Below, piece by piece: positions 44,377 to 53,382 of a DNA stretch of 64,000 nucleotides. The notes under the pieces were generated by a model, which searched no databases, was not told the DNA's origin, and saw only the letters and a list, made by a program, of their open reading frames with translations. The position numbers were made by a program, and so were the translations under genes. Numbering within the stretch: the first letter of the stretch is position 1; each line of letters opens with the position of its first letter. The stretch lies in assembly GCF_050753345.1 (NCBI RefSeq), contig NZ_JBLZFX010000001.1, positions 62,001 through 126,000 of the forward strand, given 5' to 3'. The DNA is from Alkalinema pantanalense (GTDB taxonomy: Bacteria; Cyanobacteriota; Cyanobacteriia; Leptolyngbyales; Leptolyngbyaceae).

Positions 44377-45016
44377 GACGAGAACCTGTAGAGAATCATC
44401 AGTGAAATGGACAGTGGGCTATCACCGGGATGAACCTAACCCAGAGATTCAATCCGCAAAGAAAAGTCATCAACTTTGGAGAGATCAAACTCACTGTTTG
44501 GGTGGGTTTGCAAACGTTGCAGGACTGTGACCGGATCGGAGTCTCATAAGTGAGGCGCTGACCATCCACGCATCCCACAGGGGTTTACTAGCTATCTTTG
44601 CGAATCAAACTTACGAACGAGTATGGTTTAGTAACCGTGATGAGAATAATTACCTACTTGATTATAGTACCCATATGTAAAGTTAGATAAACTTCATCAA
44701 AACAATATAACGGTTTGTAAATTGTCTCGGTTCCATAGGCTTGGAAAGTAGATAGGTTAAACCTCTCAGACTTCTGAATCACCCAGGCAAGACGAATAAA
44801 AAGAACAGGGAAACATAAAGCTAAAACACGAAGCACCTTGAATATTCAAGATATTCGTAATATATGTTTACAATTCTAGGCGGACAATTCCGTATTTTTC
44901 AAAAACTTAATGATTGAGTGAAATTGGTGTAAAACTTAACAATTTGGATGTTTTTGGATCCAAAAATTTTCTATTCGGTAGGATTTTGAAGCCAAGATTC
45001 TGTCTTTCGGGGCTCT
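44377..45016. other. 640-bp intergenic region upstream of ndhD
   Basis: This region should contain the ndhD promoter and the 3' end of the PilT-like transcript. A 60-codon minus frame at 44654-44836 has no family features and is not called. The segment 44640-45000 is strongly AT-rich. No known RNA was recognised. Confidence 0.45.
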
Positions 45017-46510
45017 TTAGCTCAAAATTTGCTCACGGTAATCCTTGCTGTGTAGACCCGATCGACTCGATCGACGAGTCACATTTTTCAGCATGTAGTG
45101 CAGGTCATCGGGGTTCATCGATGCGGCCAAAGCCTCTTCCTCCGTAATTTGGCCTTGATAGTGGAGGTCATAGAGCGCCTGGTTGAGGGTTTGTGCGCCG
45201 TCTTTCCCCTCTTCCATCACTCGACTAACCGCGTCTAGATCGCCCTTTTGCAGATAATCTCGAATGGTTTCCGTATTGAGCATGACTTCCAACGCCGCAA
45301 TCCGTCCCCCCGATGGAGTCGGCACGAGTACTTGGGAAATCACCGCTTGCATCGCTTCAACAATCTGGTGGCGGACAGTTTCTTGTTCTTCCGGCGTGTA
45401 GAAATTAAGGATTCGCTTGAGGGCATTAACGGTACCCTTAGTATGCAGAGTCCCCAACACCAAGTGCCCGGTCAGTGCAGCACGAATCGCAGTATCCACC
45501 GTTTCCCGATCGCGCATTTCACCAATGAGCAAAATATCCGGATCCTGCCGCAGGGCCGATCGCAGAGCTTCCTTAAATTCGTGGGTATGCAGCCCCACTT
45601 CCCGTTGCGTAATCAGCGATTGATTGGAGGTGTGGATATATTCGATCGGGTCTTCGATCGTGACGATTTTGCGGCAGAAGGCATCATTGACATGGCGTAG
45701 CATTGCCGCCAAAGTCGTTGATTTCCCTGTATTCACCGGCCCCGTCACTAGGACTAATCCCTGACGTTCTTCGGCAAGGCGACCTAGGATTTCAGGCAAG
45801 TCGAGATCGGCGATCGTGGGCACATTGAGGGAAATCAACCGTAACACCATGACCCCACCCATGATTGACTGGGCACAGTTCAACCGACAACGCACGAGGT
45901 TTGGGTAATAAATCGCGGTATCCAGTTCCCAATGCTGATGGAAAAACGTGCGCTGCTCCGGTGACAGCACTTCCTCTAAAAACGTTTCAAATTGGCGAGC
46001 AGTAATCACACCATAACTGGGTTGAGGCTGAATTTGGCCTTGAACCCGAAAACGGGGTACCTCCCCCACTTGCAAATGAATGTCCGAAGCCCTTTGCTGG
46101 TAGGCATCCTGAACCAGGCTTAGAATTGTGGTGAGTCGATTATCAGATACCGTTTCCAGTTGAATGTTGCTAATGCTGAGAGATTGGATACCTTGAGTGG
46201 TGGGACCGCAGTTAATCCGAGCCGTCAAAAACCCTGGAAGGGTCAGCAGCGTGTCTAATTTTTGCTGAGTGCGATAAATCTGTACTAAATCCAGGGGCAG
46301 GAGATCCTGAACATATTGGCTAAAGCGTTCTGGCGTGACGATCGGCAATTGTCCCTGGGGCATGAGCTTGCCATGGAGACGGTAGAACGGTGATCGGCCA
46401 ATTTGGATATAGAGTGCCGTTGCTCCCTGGTGATACGCCGTATAGATCAGTTGCCGAAATTCGGAGAGCTGATCCGTTGCCGACATAGGATTGGCTTGGA
46501 TTGCAGTCAT
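45017..46510 (-). CDS. PilT-like ATPase with duplicated N-terminal domain
   Basis: This 497-residue protein is a type IV pilus retraction-type ATPase paralogue, about 130 residues longer than standard PilT. The extra length is a second copy of the N-terminal domain: residues 15-115 (LIYTAYHQGATALYIQIGR) and 125-225 (LVQDAYQQRASDIHLQVGE) align throughout. Only the second copy keeps the ASDIH motif. The ATPase core has Walker A GPVNTGKST (257-265; normally GPTGSGKST), the Asp box TIEDPIEY, Walker B DILLIGEMRD and the His box TGHLVLGTLHT. ATP binding is likely kept. It probably acts in pilus dynamics or as a regulator of the main PilT. No pil genes are adjacent. Confidence 0.87.
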   Translation of the reverse strand: MTAIQANPMSATDQLSEFRQLIYTAYHQGATALYIQIGRSPFYRLHGKLMPQGQLPIVTPERFSQYVQDLLPLDLVQIYRTQQKLDTLLTLPGFLTARINCGPTTQGIQSLSISNIQLETVSDNRLTTILSLVQDAYQQRASDIHLQVGEVPRFRVQGQIQPQPSYGVITARQFETFLEEVLSPEQRTFFHQHWELDTAIYYPNLVRCRLNCAQSIMGGVMVLRLISLNVPTIADLDLPEILGRLAEERQGLVLVTGPVNTGKSTTLAAMLRHVNDAFCRKIVTIEDPIEYIHTSNQSLITQREVGLHTHEFKEALRSALRQDPDILLIGEMRDRETVDTAIRAALTGHLVLGTLHTKGTVNALKRILNFYTPEEQETVRHQIVEAMQAVISQVLVPTPSGGRIAALEVMLNTETIRDYLQKGDLDAVSRVMEEGKDGAQTLNQALYDLHYQGQITEEEALAASMNPDDLHYMLKNVTRRSSRSGLHSKDYREQILS

Positions 46511-46618
46511 AGCAAATGTGACAGCGGATGTGACGATTGATTTAACAGGAGGTTGACAGGCAATGACAAGGGAACGGGATTTGGCAAGGAATTTGACGAA
46601 AAATTAGGGTTGGAGTTC

Positions 46619-46682
46619 TCTAAATTTAGAACTGTCTAAATTTGGAACTGTTTCAATTTGGAATTGTTTCAATTTGGAATTG
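46619..46682. repeat. 16-bp tandem repeat, four copies
   Basis: The units are TCTAAATTTAGAACTG, TCTAAATTTGGAACTG, TTTCAATTTGGAATTG and again TTTCAATTTGGAATTG. The last two copies are identical. The array lies about 110 bp upstream of the PilT-like start codon, in the gap to the glycosyltransferase gene. Confidence 0.9.
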
Positions 46683-46760
46683 TCTAACTATCGATCCAGT
46701 GGCAATTCTTGGGCAGACGGTTAACGGGCGGTTTATTAGCTGAGTTTAATGTACAAATTT

Positions 46761-47732
46761 TTAATCGACAGATTTCTTGCTGCCGTGCGCGAGGGAAGGA
46801 GTTGCGAACAAACCTTGACAAGCTTTACCAAGGTAGCCAATTTGTCCATAGCTATATACCCAATTTTCAAAGGATTCTGCCGGTTTCCGCCAAAATTTGA
46901 TCGCTTTATAGCAACCGCGCAGTAGTCGCTCGCTGCCCCGCAGTAGTTGCGCCAGTCCCGCTTCTCCGACTAACTGCTCTCGGTAGCATTCGCTAATCCC
47001 CTGCCACCACCCCCGTTCTAGAAACCAACGTCGCTGAACTCGCTCAGGGGCCACATGGTGAGCCACGATCGCAGTGGGTAAGTAAGCCACTCGCCAGCCA
47101 GTTTGCAGGGCGAGATTAGTCATGTGTAATTCTTCATTGGAGAGCAAATTTTTACCCACCCGTCCCAGATTGAGGTCAAAGCCCCCCACTTGGTCAAGGA
47201 AGCCGCGACGCAGAGAATAATTAAGGCCGCGCGGGGTAAGTCCTGGGGTCTGAATCTCAACAACCCGATCGCCCAAGTCATAGGCTCCTAAATTGCCAGC
47301 TAACCCGGCTGAAAGCCAGGACGGTGGAGTCAGCCCATCCGTCCAGAGCAACGTGACTTTGCCTCCCGCGATCGCTAGCTTAGGATCTTCCGCATAGGCA
47401 TCCACGAGGATTTGTAGCCATTCTGGGCTAGCGATCGCATCATCATCGAGGTAAGCCAAAATTTCGGCCTGTGCTACTTGAGCTCCAGTATTGCGGGCGA
47501 TCGACAGCCCAACTCGGGGTTCATACACATACTGGATGCGAGGATCGGCTATATATCCCTCTACCACTGACCTTGTGTGATCGGTGGAAGCGTTATCCAC
47601 CACAATCAGTTCGAAGGCTGCACAGGTTTGCTGGAGCAAGCTTTCGATCGCTTTACCTAAATAGCGATCGCGGTTATGGGTGCAGATAATTGCCGAAATT
47701 TTGGGGTTCGGTTGGTTAGGACAGGGTGACAT
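46761..47732 (-). CDS. Family 2 glycosyltransferase
   Basis: This 323-residue soluble GT-A enzyme has the usual N-terminal ISAIICTHNRDRYLGKAIESL, the nucleotide-binding VVDNASTDHT, the metal-binding AYLDDDAIASPEW (DDD) and the acceptor segment LSNEELHMTNLAL (normally ED). It probably adds a sugar during surface polysaccharide, glycolipid or glycoprotein assembly. The ATG at 47732 (MSPCPNQ) was chosen over a TTG at 47741. The C-terminus is basic (HGSKKSVD). Substrates are unknown. Confidence 0.87.
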   Translation of the reverse strand: MSPCPNQPNPKISAIICTHNRDRYLGKAIESLLQQTCAAFELIVVDNASTDHTRSVVEGYIADPRIQYVYEPRVGLSIARNTGAQVAQAEILAYLDDDAIASPEWLQILVDAYAEDPKLAIAGGKVTLLWTDGLTPPSWLSAGLAGNLGAYDLGDRVVEIQTPGLTPRGLNYSLRRGFLDQVGGFDLNLGRVGKNLLSNEELHMTNLALQTGWRVAYLPTAIVAHHVAPERVQRRWFLERGWWQGISECYREQLVGEAGLAQLLRGSERLLRGCYKAIKFWRKPAESFENWVYSYGQIGYLGKACQGLFATPSLAHGSKKSVD

Positions 47733-47901
47733 AGGAACCAAAAGAACAAGCCATTGTTGTCAGGTTTAACGCAGAACTCAAAATTTCTCAACACAAGCCT
47801 TAGTAATCCTTGGGTGATACTTATCCTGGAATTTAAATCCTGGAATTCAGATCTTTGAGTTGCCTTCAACTGTCAACGAATGGATGATGACGCCCACCAT
47901 G

Positions 47902-48888
47902 CTATTGCTTCAGGCGGCCATGTAGCATCACGAGATCTTCGGATAGTTGTCCCAATCGACTTTCTAAATCCTGCTGGCGGGCGAGTAGTTGGCGAAGACG
48001 ATGGTGGCGGGCGATCGCAAGACTCACGGTGGGCACCTGCTCTGCTGGACAGGGACAAGACCAAACTCGGCCATCGGCATTTAAGCCACAGAGTCGATAT
48101 CCCGCACCATTGACCAAAACCCGCTCTGGTTGGATTTCTCCGGACTGCAATTTTTCGACAAACTGAATTAGTTGTGAAATTTCCGCATGTTTGAAGGCCA
48201 CAGTTTCCACATGGGGCACATCACCCGTAGATTCTAGCCAGCCATCAACGATCGGCCCTTCGATGTAGAGATCCTGAATTTGTCGCACCACTTGGGCCAA
48301 TTCCACGTGCCAACCTTCGGCAATCCCTAACATTTCCCGCAGGAGACTGGCTGCCAGTCCTGGATTTGCACCATTCCGGTGGCTGGAAAATTGTACCGAT
48401 TTCATCTTGGGCAAATGCAATGCCTTGGGGGTGGCATCTGTTGCTTTGCCAGAATGACTTACCCCAGAATCCGGCATTGCGGGAGCAGGTGAAGAGGGCT
48501 GGGAAGCTACTGTGGTGCGTCCCGACGGTTTTGGAGTCTGATCGATCGAAGCGCGATCGGCCATCAGAGCAACCCCATGGGGCGTTGGCAAATGCAATTC
48601 AGTCAAAGGAGCGATAGTTGCAGACTTTTCAGGCGGAGCGATCGTAGAAACAGCCGTTTGAGCAGACGCCATTTGAGCAGACGCAGAATCGGAAGGCGCA
48701 GGCAGAGTGGGAGATACAGCTATTGGAGGAGCGGAGACAGACTTTGGACTCACTTCAAAGGACACCGATCGTTCCACTGGAGTTTGACGGCGTACCGTGC
48801 TGGCACTGGCAAAACCGGCGGCAATCTCGTTGGGACGCTCAAGACGATGCAGGGTTTGCTCAATGCGTTTGAGGTTTGCTTTCATCAT
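47902..48888 (-). CDS. Conserved cyanobacterial protein with C-terminal coiled coil
   Basis: This 328-residue protein has a short N-terminal helix (MMKANLKRIEQTLHRLE), a long Ser/Pro/Ala/Thr-rich disordered middle (about 30-165), and an ordered C-terminal part. That part has ASLLREMLGIAEGWHVELAQ, IYIEGPIVDGWLES-like LYIEGPIVDGWLEST, YRLCGLNADGRVWSCPCPAEQ and a terminal coiled coil (LRQLLARQQDLESRLGQL). I recall similar C-terminal regions in cyanobacterial proteins of unknown function, but no named domain is recognised. It is divergent from cobU, with 97 bp between the start codons. Confidence 0.7.
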   Translation of the reverse strand: MMKANLKRIEQTLHRLERPNEIAAGFASASTVRRQTPVERSVSFEVSPKSVSAPPIAVSPTLPAPSDSASAQMASAQTAVSTIAPPEKSATIAPLTELHLPTPHGVALMADRASIDQTPKPSGRTTVASQPSSPAPAMPDSGVSHSGKATDATPKALHLPKMKSVQFSSHRNGANPGLAASLLREMLGIAEGWHVELAQVVRQIQDLYIEGPIVDGWLESTGDVPHVETVAFKHAEISQLIQFVEKLQSGEIQPERVLVNGAGYRLCGLNADGRVWSCPCPAEQVPTVSLAIARHHRLRQLLARQQDLESRLGQLSEDLVMLHGRLKQ

Positions 48889-48985
48889 GTCAAACTCGGA
48901 GGTGATTGGCCCAAGCCCCGATCTGCCAGGGTTTGGAATGACCTATTGTATACGTCGATATTTAAAAATGGTGCAGATTTTAAGA

Positions 48986-49531
48986 ATGATCATTTTAGTC
49001 ACTGGCCCTGCCCGATCGGGCAAAAGCGAATGGGCAGAACAGCTAGCCCAGCAGTCGGGTAAATCAGTGGTGTACCTAGCAACCGCGCAAATTGACCCTA
49101 CGGATCAGGAGTGGCAAGCCCGCATTACCCAGCATCAACAACGCCGTCCTCGTCACTGGCCAACCTGGGCTGAACCAATCGCTCTAGCCGATCGACTCGG
49201 CCAATTACAGCCGCAACACTGTTGCCTAATCGATTCCCTGGGAACTTGGTTGGCGAACCTGTTGGAGCAGGATGAATCCACCTGGAAAGCCACCGTGGCA
49301 GAGTTGCTGCAAGTTTTGAGAACACAATCAGCAGATTTAATTTTTGTAAGTGAAGAAACAGGCTGGGGGGTCGTTCCGGCCTATCCCTTGGGACGCCTAT
49401 TTCGCGATCGGTTGGGCAGCCTCACCCGCCAAATTGCCACGATCGCCGATGTTACCTATCTCGTCACAGGGGGCCATGTACTCAATCTCAGTCAGCTTGG
49501 CCAAAAGCTAGACATCAATGGCACTCCATAG
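48986..49531 (+). CDS. cobU: Adenosylcobinamide kinase/guanylyltransferase CobU
   Basis: This 181-residue bifunctional enzyme phosphorylates adenosylcobinamide and transfers GMP to it in late cobamide biosynthesis. The P-loop GPARSGKS (residues 6-13) follows the start MIILVT. The motifs VVYLATAQ, ARITQHQQRRP with the GMP-accepting His region, LIDSLGTWLANLL and VSEETGWGVVP are all present. The frame is open far upstream and an ATG at 48968 is possible, but the ATG at 48986 gives the family length. No other cob genes lie in the window. Confidence 0.95.
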   Translation: MIILVTGPARSGKSEWAEQLAQQSGKSVVYLATAQIDPTDQEWQARITQHQQRRPRHWPTWAEPIALADRLGQLQPQHCCLIDSLGTWLANLLEQDESTWKATVAELLQVLRTQSADLIFVSEETGWGVVPAYPLGRLFRDRLGSLTRQIATIADVTYLVTGGHVLNLSQLGQKLDINGTP

Positions 49532-49772
49532 AACTGGATGGTGCGATCGCACTCTAAACTTCAGACTTTATTTACATTTCTCACTAAGCGACCACACTAG
49601 CATGGAGTTAATGCAATCCCCTCATACTAATTCTTCCTATTCATTTCTCCCATTTCTCAACAATTTTTTCCGCTTTTAACCGCCCCAAGTCCTCCATCGA
49701 TTTACCTCTGTTGGTCGATTTATTTACTTGAAGTCGATTTATTGGCGTCAGTCCCCTAGAGTTTTGTCACTT

Positions 49773-50216
49773 ATGGCTTCCGTATCCCATGTCAAACACT
49801 ACGTTGCCTACTGGTTGCAGTTGGGTAAGTCATTGGTGATTCAGTCCCACCAACGTACACTCAAAACGCCTCTACTCATCATCGATGGCGAAAAATATAG
49901 TGCTGAATTTGAAGATTCCTGGCAGCAAGCCCTCCGCCATGCAAATACCAGTTACTTAGAGAGCACTTCCCAAACAATCGCTGAACTGCTCACCCCAGAA
50001 TGGGAAATTGTGATGTGTGCTCGCTGTCCTATGCCGATCGCGCTCAAGGTAGCAGGCATTTCCAATAACAACTGTCCCTGTCAGGATCTCAATAGTTGGC
50101 CCAATGCAGAAACTCTGCCCCCCCGTTCTCCTGTTGTGTCCCAAGCGGTTTTGTTGGATATTTGTGAGAACTTAAGGCGCAATGAACATCACTATCCTCG
50201 ATCGGCCCCTGCATAG
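49773..50216 (+). CDS. Conserved cyanobacterial hypothetical protein
   Basis: This 147-residue protein begins MASVSHVKHYVAYWLQLGK. It has SAEFEDSWQQALR, SQTIAELLTPEWEIVMCARC, a Cys-rich segment (CARCPMPIALKVAG then CPCQDL) that could bind a metal, and a C-terminal PRSPVVSQAVLLDICENL. I recall this composition from cyanobacterial proteins of unknown function. The ATG at 49773 is preferred to a TTG at 49728. There is no signal peptide. It converges on rnz, with the stops six bases apart. Confidence 0.75.
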   Translation: MASVSHVKHYVAYWLQLGKSLVIQSHQRTLKTPLLIIDGEKYSAEFEDSWQQALRHANTSYLESTSQTIAELLTPEWEIVMCARCPMPIALKVAGISNNNCPCQDLNSWPNAETLPPRSPVVSQAVLLDICENLRRNEHHYPRSAPA

Positions 50217-50222
50217 GGAAGC

Positions 50223-51287
50223 CTAGGACGACTTAGCAGAGGACTTAGAATTTGACTTAGCATTTGACTTGCGTGGCGTATTGCGACTTTTCTTCGGGGG
50301 GGGAAGTTCTGAAGGATCCACTACAGGTTCTGTAATCGGTTCCGCAGATTCGCTGATACGCCGCCGGGGAACTTCATAGGCCCAAAAATCGCGGGCCATT
50401 TCTGTTTTTGGAAAAATCGCTCGCGCCTCCGCTAGCAAATCCTTGAGTTCAATCTCATTGCCTGGAGCATAGCGCGGGCTAAAGTGCGTCATGATAAGCG
50501 TTTTAACCTGGGCTGCTAGGGCAACTTGAGCAGCCATGGTGGTGGTGGAGTGCAACCGTTGGAAGGCCATCTCCGCATCCTGGTGGGCAAAGGTTGCTTC
50601 ATGGATCAGCACATCTGCATCCTGAGATAACTCGATCGCCGATTCGCAGAAAACGGTATCCGTACAGTAGACCACCTTGCGGCCTAGTTCTGTTGGCCCT
50701 ACAAACTCTTGGCCATTGAAGGTGCGCCCATCCTCTAAGGTAACGGTTTCTCCCCGTTTGAGACGACCATAGACTGGCCCGAAGGGAATCCCTAATTCCT
50801 GGGCCTTGGCAACGTTGAATTCCCCCGGTCGATCGTGCTCAATGATGCGATAACCGTAGGCTGGCACCCGGTGTTTCAACATCGTGCAGTGCACTGCGAA
50901 GGTGTCATCTTGAAACACCATCCCAGGCCGCACTGTATGAACTCGAACGGGATAGGAAAAATGGGTTTGGGAATAGCGCCGACTGGCCTTGATGTACTCG
51001 TCCAGATCTGGGGGGCCGTAAATATCGATTTCCTGGGCATTTCCAGCCAAGCCACAACTGGCCAAAAGTCCCATCAGGCCAAAAATGTGATCCCCATGCA
51101 TGTGGGTGATGAAAATACGGCGGATCTGACTCACCCGCAGGTCACTGCGCAGAAACTGGTGCTGGGTGCCTTCACCACAGTCAAACAACCAAATTTCCGA
51201 TCGCTGGGGTAGCTTTAATGCCACTCCAGAGACATTACGGGAGCGGGTTGGCACCCCAGAACTTGTTCCAAGAAATGTTATCTGCAA
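50223..51287 (-). CDS. rnz: Ribonuclease Z
   Basis: This 354-residue metallo-beta-lactamase-fold endonuclease matures tRNA 3' ends. The start MQITFLGTSSGVPT is canonical. The metal site THMHGDHIFG has H62, H64, D66 and H67. The other zinc ligands fall in YCTDTVFCESA, the HEATFAHQD segment and LIMTHFSPRY. The C-terminal 50 residues form a basic Lys/Ser-rich tail (NAKSNSKSSAKSS) beyond the usual family end. The initiation codon is TTG, without a clear ribosome binding site. Confidence 0.96.
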   Translation of the reverse strand: MQITFLGTSSGVPTRSRNVSGVALKLPQRSEIWLFDCGEGTQHQFLRSDLRVSQIRRIFITHMHGDHIFGLMGLLASCGLAGNAQEIDIYGPPDLDEYIKASRRYSQTHFSYPVRVHTVRPGMVFQDDTFAVHCTMLKHRVPAYGYRIIEHDRPGEFNVAKAQELGIPFGPVYGRLKRGETVTLEDGRTFNGQEFVGPTELGRKVVYCTDTVFCESAIELSQDADVLIHEATFAHQDAEMAFQRLHSTTTMAAQVALAAQVKTLIMTHFSPRYAPGNEIELKDLLAEARAIFPKTEMARDFWAYEVPRRRISESAEPITEPVVDPSELPPPKKSRNTPRKSNAKSNSKSSAKSS

Positions 51288-51396
51288 GGCTGTCTTTGCT
51301 CAACACAGAATTTTGTAAATCAAGTTCTATAGTGACACAGGAACTTCATACCCTGGTCAAAGTTCATTCAAACTGACCGAGTAATTTAAAGACTAA

Positions 51397-51456
51397 TTTT
51401 ATTTTGCAACTCTTTTTATTTTGCAACTCTGAAAGTCACCGTTAAAAGTCACTGTT
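51397..51456. repeat. Two adjacent tandem duplications (17 bp and 13 bp)
   Basis: TTTTATTTTGCAACTCT occurs twice in succession (51397-51413 and 51414-51430). It is followed directly by GAAAGTCACCGTT (51431-51443) and AAAAGTCACTGTT (51444-51456). Confidence 0.9.
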
Positions 51457-51754
51457 CAAATTTCCAGTGGCTTTTACGGAGGGTGCTCGATCGATTGCGC
51501 TAGGAGGCAATTCTGCTCAGGGCTTGACCTTGGCAGGGTCGAAATAGTCAAGGTTTAGCAAGACTTTATGTTCTCTCTAGAAAATTTAGAAACACTTAAT
51601 CACGCTAAGTCTGATGGAGAATGTCGTAGATAGCCCAATTTCACTCTACCGCTAGAGTGAGCTCCGGTAAAATCGGCCCGTCGATGGGTCATTTTTTCAA
51701 GTTATCTCGATCGTCAGTCGCTCTCCCTTGGCCAAATTCGTCTATCCTAGCAAC

Positions 51755-51780
51755 GAGATTGAGCGCTGAGATTGAGCGCT
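51755..51780. repeat. Exact 13-bp tandem duplication
   Basis: GAGATTGAGCGCT occurs twice in direct succession (51755-51767 and 51768-51780), followed by a partial third copy GAGCGC. Confidence 0.9.
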
Positions 51781-52056
51781 GAGCGCGAATGCATCCGGAT
51801 GAATCCGTAGGCATTGTGCTATAGGAAACGGTGGTGATTTGAAGTATGACTTACATTAGGTCAGCTTCCTCAGTGAAACCACTGAAATTCTAAGACTCAC
51901 GCTTAAAGATCGATCGGTTCTAAAGAAGAATGGTGAATCCTGTTAGAGTTCTCCAATTCAATTTCAATCTCAGTTGCTCAACCATCTTTAGTTGCACACC
52001 GTTTGCAGTTCCTCCCATTTGTCTTGTTCCTCACACCCCAAAGGAGACCTGAAATC

Positions 52057-53241
52057 ATGACCCCGCGAACCGCCCTCCCTTTCCTAGCCTCAGCGCTGAA
52101 AATGGCAGGACGGCACGGGTGGCTGACTGCCCTACTGTGGTTAGTCGTCATTGCCCCGGCCCAAGCAGCCCTTGAACTCCGTGTCGCGATCGAAGAAAAC
52201 GTCCCCAGCGTCAAAGTCGGCAGTTCCGTCGATGCCGTTGTCCGCGATGCCGCCTCTGGCCAAGTACTGGGGAATATCCAAGGTATGAACGGCTTTGAAG
52301 CCCAACGAGGCGGACGAGGCATTGCTCTAGATAAATGGACGGGAAGCAGCCTGTCGATCGAACCCAAGGATCCCAATGGTGTTGTCTGGATTGGCTCGCG
52401 GTGGTATCGCGGCAAGGCGGTTTTGGTGCCTGCGGGTTCGGGCCTTACCGCCGTCAATCGGGTGGATTTGGAACAATATCTGTACAGCGTCCTCGGTGGC
52501 GAGATGAACGGCAATTGGAACCAGGAAGCGCTCAAAGCTCAGGCTGTGGCTGCTCGCTCCTATGCCCTTTACCGTCGTAACCGGGATGGTAACAGCATTT
52601 CCGACCTGTGCGATACGGCCCAGTGCCAGGTCTATCGTGGCGTTCAAGATGAATCCGCTGGCACCCAAGCGGCGGTGAATGCAACGGCAGGACAAGTCTT
52701 GACCTATAAGGGCAAAATCATTGAAGCGCTCTTTCACTCCTCCTCCGGTGGCGCAACGGAAAATGTAGAGGATGTTTGGGGTTCCTATGTGCCCTACCTA
52801 CGGGCTGTCACAGATTATGACGAGACGGCTCCCGTGTATCAGTGGAGCAAAACCTATAGCCAGAACGAACTCAGCAATTTGATTAGCGGCGTAGGTCAGG
52901 TGCGGGACGTGCAACCCGTCGGTAAGCCAACGGCAGGCGGACGCTATCGCAAAATGCGCATTGTGGGCGATCGGGGCCAGCGGGATATCAGCACGGAAGA
53001 TCTGCGTGATGCCTTGAGCCTGCGGAGTTCCAAATTCACGATCGTCTCTCAGTTCGACCAAACCAAGAGCAATAATAAGCAGCGTGCCGCTAACTTTGTG
53101 GTGCAAGGTCGCGGCTTTGGCCATGGCCTAGGAATGAGCCAGTATGGGGCTCTGGGGTTAGCCAATCGCGGATTAAACTACCAACAAATTGTCCTGCATT
53201 ACTACCAAGGCACCCAGTTGGCCAAAATTGACGTGCGTTAG
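52057..53241 (+). CDS. SpoIID/LytB-domain protein
   Basis: This 394-residue protein has a signal peptide (about 1-38: LTALLWLVVIAPAQAALEL) and one SpoIID domain. Hallmarks are NRVDLEQYLYSVLGGEMNG, EALKAQAVAARSYALYR, HSSSGGATENVEDVWG and GRGFGHGLGMSQYGALGLA. SpoIID of Bacillus is a lytic transglycosylase acting on glycan strands without stem peptides. Cyanobacterial members are probably periplasmic peptidoglycan enzymes or amidase modifiers. AAAGGAGA nine bases before the ATG at 52057 fixes the start; the longer frame from 52003 lacks one. The PhoX gene follows on the same strand. Confidence 0.92.
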   Translation: MTPRTALPFLASALKMAGRHGWLTALLWLVVIAPAQAALELRVAIEENVPSVKVGSSVDAVVRDAASGQVLGNIQGMNGFEAQRGGRGIALDKWTGSSLSIEPKDPNGVVWIGSRWYRGKAVLVPAGSGLTAVNRVDLEQYLYSVLGGEMNGNWNQEALKAQAVAARSYALYRRNRDGNSISDLCDTAQCQVYRGVQDESAGTQAAVNATAGQVLTYKGKIIEALFHSSSGGATENVEDVWGSYVPYLRAVTDYDETAPVYQWSKTYSQNELSNLISGVGQVRDVQPVGKPTAGGRYRKMRIVGDRGQRDISTEDLRDALSLRSSKFTIVSQFDQTKSNNKQRAANFVVQGRGFGHGLGMSQYGALGLANRGLNYQQIVLHYYQGTQLAKIDVR

Positions 53242-53259
53242 GAGAGAATTTGCCCTAGA

Positions 53260-53311
53260 GTTAACCCGGTGATTATTCTTTCTTAAATCGAATGTAGCCA
53301 GTCCCTTAAAG
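53260..53311 (+). promoter_or_regulatory. Possible Pho-box-like repeats upstream of phoX
   Basis: GTTAACCC (53260-53267), CTTAAATC (53282-53289) and CCTTAAAG (53304-53311) recur every 22 bp, twice the 11-bp spacing of cyanobacterial Pho boxes (consensus near CTTAACCT). The match is partial and only suggestive of control by the phosphate response regulator. Confidence 0.3.
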
Positions 53312-53382
53312 TCCCGTCCGTATGATTGCGGAAGATTTTGATTTCGTCACGTTCGTTCGCGGGACTCTTCTAGAGATTGGCT

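Larger units (their letters stand above)
51288..52056. other. 769-bp divergent intergenic region with tandem duplications
   Basis: No gene was recognised. The region contains two 17-bp exact copies (51397-51430), a 13-bp near-copy pair (51431-51456), an exact 13-bp pair (51755-51780) and a small inverted repeat CTTGAC/GTCAAG (51523-51552). It separates rnz from the divergent SpoIID-domain gene and should include both promoters. Confidence 0.55.

Noticed and set aside
44654..44836. 60-codon minus-strand frame upstream of ndhD
   Set aside because: AT-rich region, no family features, no supporting start signals.
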